This document shows positions 17,315-27,008 of a stretch of 64,000 nucleotides of DNA, one piece after another. The notes beneath the pieces are model-generated. The model made no database searches. It worked only from the letters and a program-made list of their open reading frames with translations, and had not been told where the DNA came from. The DNA comes from Pseudomonas putida. GTDB taxonomy: Bacteria; Pseudomonadota; Gammaproteobacteria; Pseudomonadales; Pseudomonadaceae. Every line of letters begins with the position of its first letter. Within the stretch, counting starts at the first letter, position 1. Location: contig NZ_CP109603.1 in the NCBI RefSeq assembly GCF_025905425.1, positions 1,338,001-1,402,000 of the forward strand. Reading direction: 5' to 3'. The position numbers were made by a program, and so were the translations under genes.

Positions 17315-18193
17315 TCAACGCCTACACAGCTGTTCGATCAACAGGCGTGCCGCCTGGTGCAGCGGGTGTTGTTTGCGCCACAAGATGTGCACCGGCAACT
17401 GCAATTCATTACGGGTATTACGAAATTCCAGCCGCACCAGGCGCCCGGCAGCCAGCAGGGGGGCGATGCGTGACAGCGGCAGATCCCCCCAGCCCAGGCC
17501 TGCTTCGACCATTTGCAGGGCGATATCGAAGCTGTCGGTGGACCAATGCGTGGCACCAATCAGGGCGCGCGGGTCGGTCAGCGGCAGGTCACGGCTGCGC
17601 ACCAGAATCTGGCGTACGTTGATCAGGTCTTCGAGATACCGAACGCGGTCGTCGAGCACGGCTGGGTGGGCAGGTGAGAGGGTTGCCACCAGCGACTCGA
17701 TGCCGATGTGCTGGAAGCCACGGCGGGCGTCGACCTGCAGGCCGGCGAAGGCTACGCAGAGGTCGGCGCGGCCACTGTCGAGCAGCTGCAGGGCGTCTTC
17801 CTGCGGGGCGCTGAGCAGCGCGATGTCCAGCAGCGGGTAGCGCTCACCGAGCCGGGCGATGGCGGCCAGCAGCGGGCGCTGGTCGATGTCCGGGACCACG
17901 GCGATGGTCAGGCTGCTCTCAAGTCCCTGGGACAGCTCCAGGGCATGCACCTGCAGCAGCCCGAGCTGCTCGGCGATCAACCTGGCGTGGGGCTCCAGAG
18001 CCAAGGCCTGGGCGGTCGCGCGGACTTCGCGCGGGCCACGTTCGAACAGGCTGTAGCCGAGCTCTGCTTCAAGGTTGCCGATCGCCATGCTCACGGCCGA
18101 GGGGACGCGGTGCAAGGCGCGCGCGGCAGCGGAGAACGAACCGCGGTCGAGCACGGCGAGAAACAGCTGAATGTTGTCGCTGGAAAAGTTCAT
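17315..18193 (-). CDS. LysR-family regulator
   Basis: A 292-residue LysR protein. The N-terminal HTH is LFLAVLDRGSFSAAARALHR with VPSAVSMAIGNLEAELG, and the effector domain runs from about 90 to 290. It is divergent from the PACE efflux gene with a 102-base shared region, the usual layout for a LysR regulator of its neighbour. TCAGTTGATCTGACAGCTG near 18207-18225 is an imperfect T-N11-A-like candidate site. Confidence 0.88.
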   Translation of the reverse strand: MNFSSDNIQLFLAVLDRGSFSAAARALHRVPSAVSMAIGNLEAELGYSLFERGPREVRATAQALALEPHARLIAEQLGLLQVHALELSQGLESSLTIAVVPDIDQRPLLAAIARLGERYPLLDIALLSAPQEDALQLLDSGRADLCVAFAGLQVDARRGFQHIGIESLVATLSPAHPAVLDDRVRYLEDLINVRQILVRSRDLPLTDPRALIGATHWSTDSFDIALQMVEAGLGWGDLPLSRIAPLLAAGRLVRLEFRNTRNELQLPVHILWRKQHPLHQAARLLIEQLCRR

Positions 18194-18295
18194 GGCAGCC
18201 TCCTGTCAGTTGATCTGACAGCTGCTGACTTTTACTGTCAAGCAGATTGAAGCATCCTCGCACCCCTCGTTTTCAGTCATTGGAGGTAATCCCGG

Positions 18296-18724
18296 GTGCA
18301 GGGACTCAAACGCAAACTGGTCTATGTAACGTTCTATGAATTGATCGGGCTGTGCATGTCGACCCTCGGGCTGGCTTATCTGTCAGACACTCAGGCTTCC
18401 CACACCGGGCCACTGGCGGTGATGATCACCACTATCGCCATGCTCTGGAACCTGATCTACAACACGCTGTTCGAGCGTTGGGAAAGCCGCCAGGCCAAAC
18501 GTGGGCGCAGCGTGGCGCGGCGCGTGGCGCATGCCATCGGGTTTCAGCTGACCTTGGTGGTGTACCTGATTCCGCTGATTGCCTGGTGGCTGGGCATGAG
18601 CCTGGTGGAGGCGTTTTTGGTGGACCTTGCGTTCATTATTCTGGTGCCGTGCTACACCTTTGCCTACAACTGGGCGTTCGACCGGATCTTCGGGTTGCCC
18701 AATTCGGCGTTGGCTACCGCCTGA
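18296..18724 (+). CDS. PACE-family efflux transporter
   Basis: A 142-residue membrane protein made of two BTP (bacterial transmembrane pair) repeats, four helices in all. The family look is strong: LKRKLVYVTFYELIGL at the start of repeat one, WNLIYNTLFERWE after helix two, and AHAIGFQLTLVVYLIP opening repeat two. PACE proteins export biocides such as chlorhexidine and acriflavine, and probably short polyamines. The start is GTG at 18296 with GGAGGTAA 7 bases upstream. Confidence 0.88.
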   Translation: MQGLKRKLVYVTFYELIGLCMSTLGLAYLSDTQASHTGPLAVMITTIAMLWNLIYNTLFERWESRQAKRGRSVARRVAHAIGFQLTLVVYLIPLIAWWLGMSLVEAFLVDLAFIILVPCYTFAYNWAFDRIFGLPNSALATA

Positions 18725-18764
18725 CTAGCTGCTGTGCCCGCGAAGAGGCCGGTACAAGCAACCG

Positions 18765-19817
18765 CTACGGTGGCAGGCGTATCAATAGGGGCTCCTGCTT
18801 CTGCTCGGCCTGCGGCTCCACCGGCCGCGGCGCACTGGCCAGTAAACTGTCCTCGACCTGCCCTGACAGGTAATACACCCCCGCCATCGCCCCGCTCTGG
18901 CGGTTCTCCATCAGTTCCTGCCACTCCTGGTTCAGCGCCACATTGAGGATGACCCGCAACTGCTCTACCATCTGCGGTTGTTCACGGTCGTGGGTGATCA
19001 GGCCGTAACCGGCCGCCGCCACCGAGATCATCGCCCCGGCTACCTTGCCCACCGCCGAGGCCACGGCGCTGGCGATGCCGCGTGGGGCCAGGGTGGCACC
19101 GAGCTTTTCGCTGGCACGCGTTGCCACCGACGACAGGCCCACGTCGGTCTGCCCAGGGCCTTTGCTGGCTTGCAGGTGCAGATGCTGGCGCATGGCTTGC
19201 CAGGCCGGTTGCTGGTCCAGTGATTTGGCCCGCAGCAGTTGATAGAGGCTGGCGTTGCGTGCATCGGGCGGGCCCAAGGCAATGGCGGGGATGCGATTGA
19301 GGCGCTGGCTGAATTGCTCGGGCGGCGCGTTGTAGCGGGCGATGATGGCCGGCAGTTGCTGGCCGACCAGTTGCACGTACAGTTCACAGGCGCGGTCGCG
19401 GATACCCTCGGGGTTGATCTGCTCGGCCACAGGCTCGATCACCCGTTCGTGGTACTGCTCCTGCAGGTACAGCGCCAGGCGTTTTTCCGCAGGCTCGCGG
19501 CCCTCGCCACTGCCGAGCTTGTACCAGGCGACCTTGAGGGTCAGCCATTGCTGGGTCCAGTAACCGGTGAACCACGGGATGAAGTCGCGCTCGGTGCGTT
19601 GCTGCACCTGCTCCTTCCATACCCGCATGGAGCGCCGGGCGTAATCGTTGGCCGACCCTGCGGCACCGACCGAGGCATCGATCAGGTCCTGATCGATACG
19701 CTGCCAGGTGGCCGGGGTAAGCACCGCGGGCGGCGGAGGGGCAGGCGGGCGCTTGCTCGCACAGCCGCCGAGGGCGAGCAATAGGCACAGTAGCAGTAAG
19801 GGGGTGCGCGAGCTCAC
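18765..19817 (-). CDS. Hypothetical lipoprotein
   Basis: A 350-residue protein with a lipoprotein signal peptide (LLLLCLLLALGGCASK; lipidated Cys about 19) followed by a Pro-rich stretch. The rest is mainly helical, with a small-residue hydrophobic segment (about 245-275: GIASAVASAVGKVAGAMIS). I do not recognise a family. No Asp at position +2 means outer-membrane sorting is expected. It stands alone between the PACE gene and the GntR pair. Confidence 0.7.
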   Translation of the reverse strand: MSSRTPLLLLCLLLALGGCASKRPPAPPPPAVLTPATWQRIDQDLIDASVGAAGSANDYARRSMRVWKEQVQQRTERDFIPWFTGYWTQQWLTLKVAWYKLGSGEGREPAEKRLALYLQEQYHERVIEPVAEQINPEGIRDRACELYVQLVGQQLPAIIARYNAPPEQFSQRLNRIPAIALGPPDARNASLYQLLRAKSLDQQPAWQAMRQHLHLQASKGPGQTDVGLSSVATRASEKLGATLAPRGIASAVASAVGKVAGAMISVAAAGYGLITHDREQPQMVEQLRVILNVALNQEWQELMENRQSGAMAGVYYLSGQVEDSLLASAPRPVEPQAEQKQEPLLIRLPP

Positions 19818-19892
19818 GCGGCCGCCTCCCTGGGTAGAGGCTGGGGTGGTCTCTCGAGTATAGAGATTACGCTCCTACAACGGCCAAAAAAC

Positions 19893-20573
19893 TCAGCCCA
19901 GGTCGAGCTTGTCTTGCAGCCGGTCCAGGTGCTCGTGCATCAGTGCCAGCGCCGCCGCTGCATCACCTGCTTCCACCGCATCGATGATGGCCGCATGTTC
20001 TTCCCAGGCACAGTGGTCGCAGCAAGGCGATTCATAGCGGGCGATGATCAGCGAGGTCATCGGCACCAGGCCGTTGAGAAACCGCGCCAGCGGTGCGTTG
20101 GCGGCAACCTGCGCCAGCTTCAGGTGAAACTCGCCGCCCAGGCGGATGGCCGCGCAACGCTCGCCGCTTTCGTGGTGCTGGCGCTCTCGCTCGACCAGCT
20201 GGCGCAACTGACGGATTTGCGCTGGCCGTGCGCGCTGCGCGGCCAGGGTGATCAAGGTGGTTTCGGCCAGCCGCCTGGCGCTGAGCACCTGGCGCGCCTG
20301 GTCCGGGTCAGGGGCGGCCAGGTGCGCGGTGTGACTGGGGCGCTGGACCACCACCTGTTGGTCCGACAGGCGGCCAAGCACCCGGCGGATCACCGTGCGG
20401 CTTACGCCAAAGGCATGGCCCAACGCCTGCTCGGGCAAGAGGGCGCCGGGCGGCAAGCGTTGCTCAAGAATCGCATCGAACAGCCGTGGGTAGATCTGGT
20501 CGGCCGACAGGCGGGTTTCGCCAGCGGCGAGCAGGGCAGGCAGGCGGGGGGCGGCGTGGGCGCAGGCAGTCAT
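19893..20573 (-). CDS. GntR-family regulator (FCD-type)
   Basis: A 226-residue protein. A winged HTH (about 22-90: LFDAILEQRLPPGALLPEQA, then GVSRTVIRRVLGRLSDQQ) is followed by an all-helical FCD effector domain (about 100-220) with metal-site-like His residues (EFHLK, MHEHLDRL). It lies 16 bases after the FadR-type gene and probably belongs to the symporter operon. Target and ligand are unknown. Confidence 0.85.
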   Translation of the reverse strand: MTACAHAAPRLPALLAAGETRLSADQIYPRLFDAILEQRLPPGALLPEQALGHAFGVSRTVIRRVLGRLSDQQVVVQRPSHTAHLAAPDPDQARQVLSARRLAETTLITLAAQRARPAQIRQLRQLVERERQHHESGERCAAIRLGGEFHLKLAQVAANAPLARFLNGLVPMTSLIIARYESPCCDHCAWEEHAAIIDAVEAGDAAAALALMHEHLDRLQDKLDLG

Positions 20574-20589
20574 GGTCGCTCTCCTGGGG

Positions 20590-21294
20590 TCAAGTGCGTG
20601 GATGTTCGTCCGGGATGTTCAGTTGAATGCCCATGCGCTGGCCTTCGGCAAGGATGTGCTGGCGCATCTGTGCACTGGCCTCGGCGCTGTTGCGTTCGCG
20701 GATGGCGCGCACCACGGCCTCGTTCTCCTTCAGCCGTGCGGCCAGGTGCTCGGGCGAATTGCGCAGCATGTCGGCGCTCTGCTTGAGGGCATTGCTGGTC
20801 TGTTGCACCACGCTCTGGAAGATCGGGTTGGTGGTCAGGGCGAACAGCGCCTCATGCAAAGCGATGTAGGCTTTGACCCCGGCCTCGGTGTCATCGGCTT
20901 CCAGCGCTTCGCGCATGTCCATCAGCGTCAGGCGCAGTTGACCAATGTCGTGGCTGTTGGCCGATTGCGCCACCAGGCCGACGATGAAGGGTTCGAGGGT
21001 GTAGCGCAGCTCCAGCACATCGGCCAGGCTGGCCGACGCGCTGGTGTCGATGCCCGGCTCCTGCAGGGCAGCATCGGCATCCAGTACCAGCACGCCTTTG
21101 CCCGGCAGCGCGCGCACCAGGCCCAGGGTTTCCAGCACGGTGACGGCTTCGCGCAGGCTGGGGCGGCTGATGCCCAGTTGTTCGGCCAGTTCGCGCTGGC
21201 CAGGCAGCATGTCGCCGGTGCGCCACTGGCCGCGGGCCAGGGCTTGGCGGAGTTTCTCCACCACTGAGTTGACGACGGTCGATGAGCTGATCAC
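20590..21294 (-). CDS. FadR-subfamily GntR regulator
   Basis: A 234-residue GntR protein. Its HTH (GDMLPGQRELAEQLGISRPS, LREAVTVLETLGLV) is the FadR/LldR/PdhR type and the C-terminal FCD domain (about 90-225) binds small carboxylates in relatives. It lies 44 bases after the dicarboxylate symporter gene on the same strand. It is the likely regulator of that operon through the paired TACCGGT sites upstream of the symporter. Confidence 0.86.
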   Translation of the reverse strand: MISSSTVVNSVVEKLRQALARGQWRTGDMLPGQRELAEQLGISRPSLREAVTVLETLGLVRALPGKGVLVLDADAALQEPGIDTSASASLADVLELRYTLEPFIVGLVAQSANSHDIGQLRLTLMDMREALEADDTEAGVKAYIALHEALFALTTNPIFQSVVQQTSNALKQSADMLRNSPEHLAARLKENEAVVRAIRERNSAEASAQMRQHILAEGQRMGIQLNIPDEHPRT

Positions 21295-21338
21295 GGTTCG
21301 CTCCTGGAAGGGCCGGCGTCATCGCCGGCCTCGTTCGA

Positions 21339-22649
21339 TCAGAATTCCTGTTGATGGGTGTTGGGCTGCTTGCGGGGCGTGTGGGCAAAACCGGGTTTGC
21401 CAGCGAGTACGTTCTGCGCGCGCTCCAGGTCGATGTCCTTCTCCCAGCGCGCGATGGCCACGGTGGCCACGCAGTTGCCGATCAGGTTGGTCAGCGCCCG
21501 GCCGATACCCATGAACCAGTCCACTGCCAACACCAGTACCAGGCCCACCACGGGGATGGCCGGCACGGCGGTCAGGGTGGCGGCGAGGATCACCAGCGCC
21601 GAGCCTGGGATGCCATGAGCACCCTTGGAAGTCACCAGCGATACCAGAAGAATGGTCAACAGGTCGGTCATCTCCAGTGGCGTGCCGGTGGCGTTGGCGA
21701 TGAAGACGATGGCCAGGGTCAGGTAAATGGAGAAACCGTCGAGGTTGAACGAGTAGCCGGTCGGGATGACCAGGCCGACGGTGGAGGTGCCTATCCCCAG
21801 GTGTTCGAGCTTGCGCATGATCTGTGGCAGCACGGCGTCGGAAGAGGCGGTACCGAGGACGATGGTCAGCTCTTCACGCAGGTATTTGATCAGCGGCAGC
21901 AGTTTCAGGCCCGACAGGCGCATGACGGTACCCAGCACGATCAGCACGAAACCGGCACAGGTCAGGTAGAACAGCGCGACCAGGCCACCCAGGTGCTGCA
22001 GCGATTCGAGGCCATATTTGCTGGTGGTGAAGGCGATTGCACCGAACACGCCAATCGGCGCCAGGCGCACGATCATGCCCATGATGCGGAAGATTACATG
22101 GCTAAGCTCGTTGATCAGCCGCGAAATACCCGCCGCCGAGTCGCCCACCAGGTTCAGGGCGCTGCCGAACAGTACCGAGAACAGCAGCACTTGCAGGATG
22201 TTGTTGTCGGCGAAGGCGCCGATCACCGACGTTGGGATCAGGTCCATGAAGAACGCGGTGGCACCATGGATATGCTGGCCGCGCTCGGCCAGGCTGCTGG
22301 CGTCGGCGCTGGACAACTGGTCCAGATGAATGTTGGCGCCGCTGCCGATGCCGCTGCTGAAGGCGAACACCAGGCCGATCACCAGGGCGATGGTGGTCAG
22401 TACTTCGAAGTAGATGACCGACTTCAGGCCGATTCGCCCGACCTTCTTGAGGTCGCCCGCACCGGAGATACCGCTGACCACTACACAGAACACGATCAGG
22501 CCGATGAGCATCTTGATCAGCTTGATGAAGCCGTCACCGAGGGGTTTGAGTTGTAGGGAGACTTCGGGGAAGCTGAGGCCGCAGGCGATGCCGAGGGCAA
22601 GGCCCAGCACGACTTGCAGGAAGATCGAACGCGAGCACCATTTGAGCAT
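21339..22649 (-). CDS. DctA/GltP-type dicarboxylate:cation symporter (DAACS)
   Basis: A 436-residue symporter of the DAACS family. Signature segments are VLGTASSDAVLPQIMRKLE (the SSS/serine-rich loop region), IPTGYSFNLDGFSIYLTLA and LVTSKGAHGIPGSALVILA. These bind C4-dicarboxylates or acidic amino acids with protons or sodium. The start at 22649 (MLKWCSRSIF) gives normal family length; the frame extends to 22697 without support. It heads an operon with two GntR regulators. The substrate, dicarboxylate or glutamate/aspartate, is not settled by these motifs. Confidence 0.88.
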   Translation of the reverse strand: MLKWCSRSIFLQVVLGLALGIACGLSFPEVSLQLKPLGDGFIKLIKMLIGLIVFCVVVSGISGAGDLKKVGRIGLKSVIYFEVLTTIALVIGLVFAFSSGIGSGANIHLDQLSSADASSLAERGQHIHGATAFFMDLIPTSVIGAFADNNILQVLLFSVLFGSALNLVGDSAAGISRLINELSHVIFRIMGMIVRLAPIGVFGAIAFTTSKYGLESLQHLGGLVALFYLTCAGFVLIVLGTVMRLSGLKLLPLIKYLREELTIVLGTASSDAVLPQIMRKLEHLGIGTSTVGLVIPTGYSFNLDGFSIYLTLAIVFIANATGTPLEMTDLLTILLVSLVTSKGAHGIPGSALVILAATLTAVPAIPVVGLVLVLAVDWFMGIGRALTNLIGNCVATVAIARWEKDIDLERAQNVLAGKPGFAHTPRKQPNTHQQEF

Positions 22650-22719
22650 GGGAGTGATCTCTGATCGGTGTCCTTGCTTCGATGCCACGAGGGGCAAAGA
22701 GCGCAGGACTTAATTATTG

Positions 22720-22806
22720 TGGTCTTACCGGTTTGTTCAGCGCGAGGCCATAAAAGCGCGAAATTTCCTACAGCGCAAGCGTTTTTTGGCCTTACCGGTC
22801 TGACCA
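22720..22806. promoter_or_regulatory. Paired TGGYCTTACCGGT sites, candidate FadR/GntR operators
   Basis: TGGTCTTACCGGTTTGTTCA starts at 22720 and TGGCCTTACCGGTCTGACCA at 22787, upstream of the symporter start at 22649. The second is an imperfect palindrome centred on ACCGGT. Both resemble the TGGTnnnACCA-type operators of FadR/LldR/PdhR regulators. The 67-base spacing could allow looping. Confidence 0.5.
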
Positions 22807-22897
22807 GTTGTGGTGCAATTGGCCATGCCAGGCTCTAACTTGGTGCGTGCCATGGGGCGGGGCAACCGTGCGATCAGAGGAAATCGGGTGGACCAGA

Positions 22898-23215
22898 TCA
22901 GGGCTTGGCCAATGCCTCATCCACTGCTGCAATCAGCTTGCCAAGATCCTTGGGTGGGGCGTTGTGGATGACGCCGAACAGATAGGCGCGCTGCTCCTCT
23001 TCGTCGTCCGGCTCGGCGAAGAAGTCCTTGGGTTTGACGCCCAGTACACCTGCGAACGCCATGAGCGCATCGATGCTGGGTGTATAGGCGCCGGTCTCGA
23101 AACGGCTGATGGTCTTGGGGTCGAAGCCGGTTCGCTCAGCGAATTGTGCCTGGGTCAGACCCGCTAGCTTGCGGTAGCGGCGCAGAGCAAAACCCAGGGC
23201 TGATCTCGTCATCAC
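22898..23215 (-). CDS. Small XRE-family HTH regulator
   Basis: A 105-residue protein with one helix-turn-helix (about 10-60: LRRYRKLAGLTQAQFAERTG and FDPKTISRFETGAYTPS) and a short acidic tail (DDEEEQ). It stands alone and divergent to aer. No effector domain is visible, so it may be a stand-alone repressor. Confidence 0.85.
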   Translation of the reverse strand: MMTRSALGFALRRYRKLAGLTQAQFAERTGFDPKTISRFETGAYTPSIDALMAFAGVLGVKPKDFFAEPDDEEEQRAYLFGVIHNAPPKDLGKLIAAVDEALAKP

Positions 23216-23478
23216 TTAATTCCCATTTAGAATCAAGAACTTAACGATATCTATCCACATGGCGCAACGCCATGATCGATCACCTTTATTTGATTTATGT
23301 GATGAATTTCGTAGAATTCGCGGCTTGACCGGACAGTCATCGTCGAGTCTCCAGTGTCATTCGGCCTCATGCCGGTGTGGCTGGAAGCACATGTGCACAT
23401 TTGAGCGGATCGATACGGATCGGTTCCGATGGCCGTCGATGGGCAGAGTACCGGTTCGTCAGTGAATGGAGTCTCATC

Positions 23479-25044
23479 GTGCGTCTCAATCTCCCGGTAA
23501 CCCCGGTCGAGCAACGTTTCCCCTCGGGTCAGCGGCTGATTTCTGCCACCGACACCGCCAGCCTGATCACCTACTGCAATCCCGAATTCGCCGCCATCAG
23601 TGGTTACAGCGAGGCCGAGCTGATCGGCAGCCCGCACAATCTGGTGCGCCACCCGGACATGCCCGCAGCGGTGTACGAGTTGATGTGGCGTTACCTGAAA
23701 GCCGGCAAGAGCTGGATGGGCATCGTAAAGAACCGCTGCCGCAATGGCGACTTCTACTGGGTCAATGCCTACGTCACGCCGATCCTGGAAGGTGGCCGGG
23801 TGATCGGCTACGAGTCGGTACGGGTCTGCCCGACCCGCGAGCAGGTGCGCCGTGCCGAGGCCCTGTATGCACGCTTGCGCCAGGGCCAGTCGGCGCTGCC
23901 GAAGGGGCGCCGCCTGGCCCTGCTGGCCCAGGCCTTGGCCTTGCCACTGCTGGGTGGGTTGTTGGCGGTTGGCGCCAATCAGCTCTGGTCAGGCTGGCCC
24001 GGCCATGCGGTAACCTTGGGGTTGTTCGCGGCCTATGGGCTGTGGATGCGCAACGACCTGGGCCGCCAGTTGCGGCGGGTCATACAGGGCGCCGAAGGCA
24101 CCTTCGCCGACCCGATCGCCGCCCTGACCTACAGCGACTTGCCGGGTGCGGCCGGGCAACTAGAGCTGATTTTGATCGGGGAAGAGGCGCGCCTGAAAAC
24201 CGCGTTGACCCGCCTCAGTGACCTCGCCACGCAGATGGCAGTGGCGGCTCATGATGCCGGGCGTTTATCGCGCGGTACCGAAACGGCATTGCTGGAACAG
24301 CGCGCGGAAACCGACCTGAGCGCAACGGCCATGACCGAGATGACCGCATCGATCGGCGAAGTGGTCAACCATGTGCAGCTCACCGCAGCCGAGGCGCATA
24401 CCGCGCACCTGCTGGCCGAGCAGGGCAGCCGGGTTGCCGATGCCAGCGGCACGGCGATCCGCGCCTTGGCCGGCACGGTGGACCAGATCAACCAGGCGGT
24501 CACCCACCTGGCCGGTCAGACCGGTGCCATCGCCGAGGCTGCCGGGATGATCCGTGGCATTGCCGAACAGACCAACCTGCTGGCCCTCAATGCGGCCATC
24601 GAGGCCGCCCGTGCCGGCGAGCAGGGGCGTGGCTTTGCCGTGGTCGCCGACGAGGTGCGGGCACTGGCCGACAAGACCCGGCAATCGACCTTGCATATCC
24701 AGGCCATCATCGATGGCCTGCGCAGCGGTGCCGAGGAAGCCGTGGCCATTGCCAGCCAAGGTATCCAGGGTGCCGAGCAGGGCGTTGCGCAGGTACAAGA
24801 GGCACAACAGGCACTGCATGGTATTCGTGCGGCGGTGCAACGTATCAGCGACATGAGCCAGCAGATGGCCACGGCCTCGCAGCAGCAGTCCGCAGTGGCC
24901 GAAGAGGTGTCGCGGCAAATCAACGGTGTGGCGGGCATTGCTCAGCACAGCGCCCAGAGCGCCAATGCCGCCGCATCGCGCGGTGCCGAGCTGGAAGAGG
25001 TGTGCGCCGGATTGCGCGCCCTCGTGGAGCGCTTCAACCGCTAG
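23479..25044 (+). CDS. aer: Aerotaxis receptor Aer
   Basis: A 521-residue energy-taxis receptor. An N-terminal PAS domain (about 10-115; [20 protein letters not shown] and the [11 protein letters not shown] segment) would bind FAD. A hydrophobic hairpin (about 155-195) anchors it to the membrane, and a methyl-accepting signalling domain carries [20 protein letters not shown]. The start is GTG at 23479 (VRLNLPVTP) with GGAG 8 bases upstream; a longer frame to 23377 is not conserved in look. It is paired with the PAS-GGDEF-EAL gene 12 bases downstream, an arrangement I recall from P. putida PP_2257/PP_2258. Confidence 0.9.
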   Translation: MRLNLPVTPVEQRFPSGQRLISATDTASLITYCNPEFAAISGYSEAELIGSPHNLVRHPDMPAAVYELMWRYLKAGKSWMGIVKNRCRNGDFYWVNAYVTPILEGGRVIGYESVRVCPTREQVRRAEALYARLRQGQSALPKGRRLALLAQALALPLLGGLLAVGANQLWSGWPGHAVTLGLFAAYGLWMRNDLGRQLRRVIQGAEGTFADPIAALTYSDLPGAAGQLELILIGEEARLKTALTRLSDLATQMAVAAHDAGRLSRGTETALLEQRAETDLSATAMTEMTASIGEVVNHVQLTAAEAHTAHLLAEQGSRVADASGTAIRALAGTVDQINQAVTHLAGQTGAIAEAAGMIRGIAEQTNLLALNAAIEAARAGEQGRGFAVVADEVRALADKTRQSTLHIQAIIDGLRSGAEEAVAIASQGIQGAEQGVAQVQEAQQALHGIRAAVQRISDMSQQMATASQQQSAVAEEVSRQINGVAGIAQHSAQSANAAASRGAELEEVCAGLRALVERFNR

Positions 25045-25056
25045 GGCAGGATGCTT

Positions 25057-26745
25057 ATGGACGATAACTATCGCGCGGCCGTGGACGCGGCCGCGATCTT
25101 TTCCGAAACCGATCTGCAGGGTTGCATCACCTATGTCAACCAGCAGTTCTGCAGTATCTCCGGCTACAGCCGTGACGAATTGCTCGGCGCCAACCACCGT
25201 ATTCTCAATTCCGGCCTGCACGAGCCGGAGTTTTTCGTCGGCATGTGGCGGGCCCTGGCTGCCGGCAAGGTGTGGAAGGGCGAGATCTGCAACCGCGCCA
25301 AGGACGGATCGTTGTACTGGGTCGACAGCACCATGGTGCCGCTGGTCGACCCACTGACTGGCAAGGTGCGCAAGTATGTGTCGATTCGCTTCGATGTCAC
25401 TGAGAAACGTCAGCTGTTGCACACCCTGCAATGGCGGGTGGGGCACGATGTGCTGACGGGCCTGCCGAACCGTGCCTACCTGTCCGACCTGCTCAACCAG
25501 GCGTTGGCGTTTTCACGCCGCGAGGACATTCCGCTGGCGGTGTGCATGCTCGACCTGGATGGCTTCAAGGCGGTCAACGATGGTTACGGGCATGCCACCG
25601 GCGACCTGCTGCTGGTCGAAGTGGCGCAGCGCCTGAAGGGCATCTTGCGCGGCGGCGATGCAGTGGCGCGCTTGTCGGGTGACGAGTTCGTGCTGATTTT
25701 GCGCAATGTCAGCGACGACCGTCAGCTACACGCGGCCCTGCGCCGGGTGCTGCGCGCGCTTGCGGCCACGTATGTGGTGCGCGAGCACACCCTCTCGCTG
25801 AGCGCCAGTATCGGCGTCACGCTCTATCCGCTCGACGATGAGGACGCCGATACCCTGGTGCGCCACGCCGACCAGGCCATGTATGTGGCCAAGCAGCGTG
25901 GGCGCAACCGTTATCACCTGTTCGATGTGTCTCAGGAGCAGGAGCTCAAGGCTACCCACCAGACCGTGGCACGCGTGCGCCGGGCGCTGCGCAATCACGA
26001 GCTGTGCCTTTACTACCAGCCCAAGGTCAACTTGCGCAGCGGCCAGGTCCTGGGTTTCGAGGGGTTGTTGCGCTGGCAACGACCGGGCCGCGGCCTGGTG
26101 CCCCCCGGCGAGTTCCTGCCCTGGGTGGAGCAGACCGACCTGATCATCGAGATTGGCGAATGGGTGATCGACCAGGCCCTGAGCCAGCTGCAGGCCTGGC
26201 AACGGCTGGGGCAGCCCTGGTCGCTGAGTGTCAACATTGCGGCGCGCCATTTGCAGCGCGGTGATTTCGTCGAGCGCCTGGAGCAGTTGCTGGCGGAGCA
26301 TCCGGGGGTTGACCCGACGCGGCTGGACCTGGAAATCGTCGAGTCGGTGGCGATCGACAACCTGCAGCATGTCAGCCGCTGCCTGGATGCCTGCCGGGCC
26401 TTGGGCGTGCGCTTCTCGCTGGACGACTTCGGTACGGGTTATTCATCGCTGAGCTACCTCAAGCGGTTGCCGACCCAGACGATCAAGATCGACAAGTCGT
26501 TTGTGCGCGACATCCTCCATGATCAGGACGACCTGGCCCTGACCGGGGCGGTGATCGGGCTGGCCCGTGCGTTTGGCCGAGAGGTGATTGCCGAAGGCCT
26601 GGAAAGTGTCGAGCACGGGCGGGTGCTGATGGGGCTGGGTTGCGAGTTGGCGCAGGGGTATTACATTGCCCGACCGATGCCGGCGAGCGAGGTGGTGGCC
26701 TGGGCGCAGGGCTATCGGCAGCCCGAGGAATGGCGCGGCGGGTGA
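25057..26745 (+). CDS. PAS-GGDEF-EAL cyclic-di-GMP protein
   Basis: A 562-residue protein: PAS (about 5-120), GGDEF (about 130-290) and EAL (about 305-555). The GGDEF signature reads SGDEF (ARLSGDEFVLIL). The EAL signature reads EGL (LGFEGLLRW), while the catalytic DDFGTGYSSLSYL and the K of IKIDKSFV are kept. The PAS is close in type to that of the adjacent aer. The start at 25057 has GGGCAGG 6 bases upstream; ATG 25051 sits too close to it. It probably links redox sensing with c-di-GMP control of motility. A related P. putida protein (PP_2258) is motility-associated, from memory. Confidence 0.9.
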   Translation: MDDNYRAAVDAAAIFSETDLQGCITYVNQQFCSISGYSRDELLGANHRILNSGLHEPEFFVGMWRALAAGKVWKGEICNRAKDGSLYWVDSTMVPLVDPLTGKVRKYVSIRFDVTEKRQLLHTLQWRVGHDVLTGLPNRAYLSDLLNQALAFSRREDIPLAVCMLDLDGFKAVNDGYGHATGDLLLVEVAQRLKGILRGGDAVARLSGDEFVLILRNVSDDRQLHAALRRVLRALAATYVVREHTLSLSASIGVTLYPLDDEDADTLVRHADQAMYVAKQRGRNRYHLFDVSQEQELKATHQTVARVRRALRNHELCLYYQPKVNLRSGQVLGFEGLLRWQRPGRGLVPPGEFLPWVEQTDLIIEIGEWVIDQALSQLQAWQRLGQPWSLSVNIAARHLQRGDFVERLEQLLAEHPGVDPTRLDLEIVESVAIDNLQHVSRCLDACRALGVRFSLDDFGTGYSSLSYLKRLPTQTIKIDKSFVRDILHDQDDLALTGAVIGLARAFGREVIAEGLESVEHGRVLMGLGCELAQGYYIARPMPASEVVAWAQGYRQPEEWRGG

Positions 26746-26823
26746 TGTATCAGGGCCGCGGCGCGGCCCATCGCCAGCAAGGCCAGCTTCCACAAGAAGA
26801 CAGTTGCTCCCACCGCAGATCCC

Positions 26824-26910
26824 TGTGGGAGCGGGCTTGCCCCGCGAATGAGGCCACGCGGAGCATGGCACCGGCTTCGCCGGTGTTCGCGGGGCAAGCC
26901 TGCTCCCACA
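26824..26910. repeat. REP pair (BIME-like)
   Basis: TGTGGGAGCGGGCTTGCC begins at 26824 and a near-exact inverted copy ends at 26910, one mismatch over 25 bp (CCTGC against CCCGC). Between them lies a smaller hairpin GCACCGGCTTCGCCGGTG. It sits between converging genes. Apart from this the 26746-27008 gap shows nothing. Confidence 0.75.
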
Positions 26911-27008
26911 AAACCAATGCGTTAACTTTTGCTCTGTGGGAATTGCCTGCGAAGGACTGCAGGCAGCCCCCGGTATTTCATGCACCAAGGCCTGCCGCCC
27001 TCGGCGCA

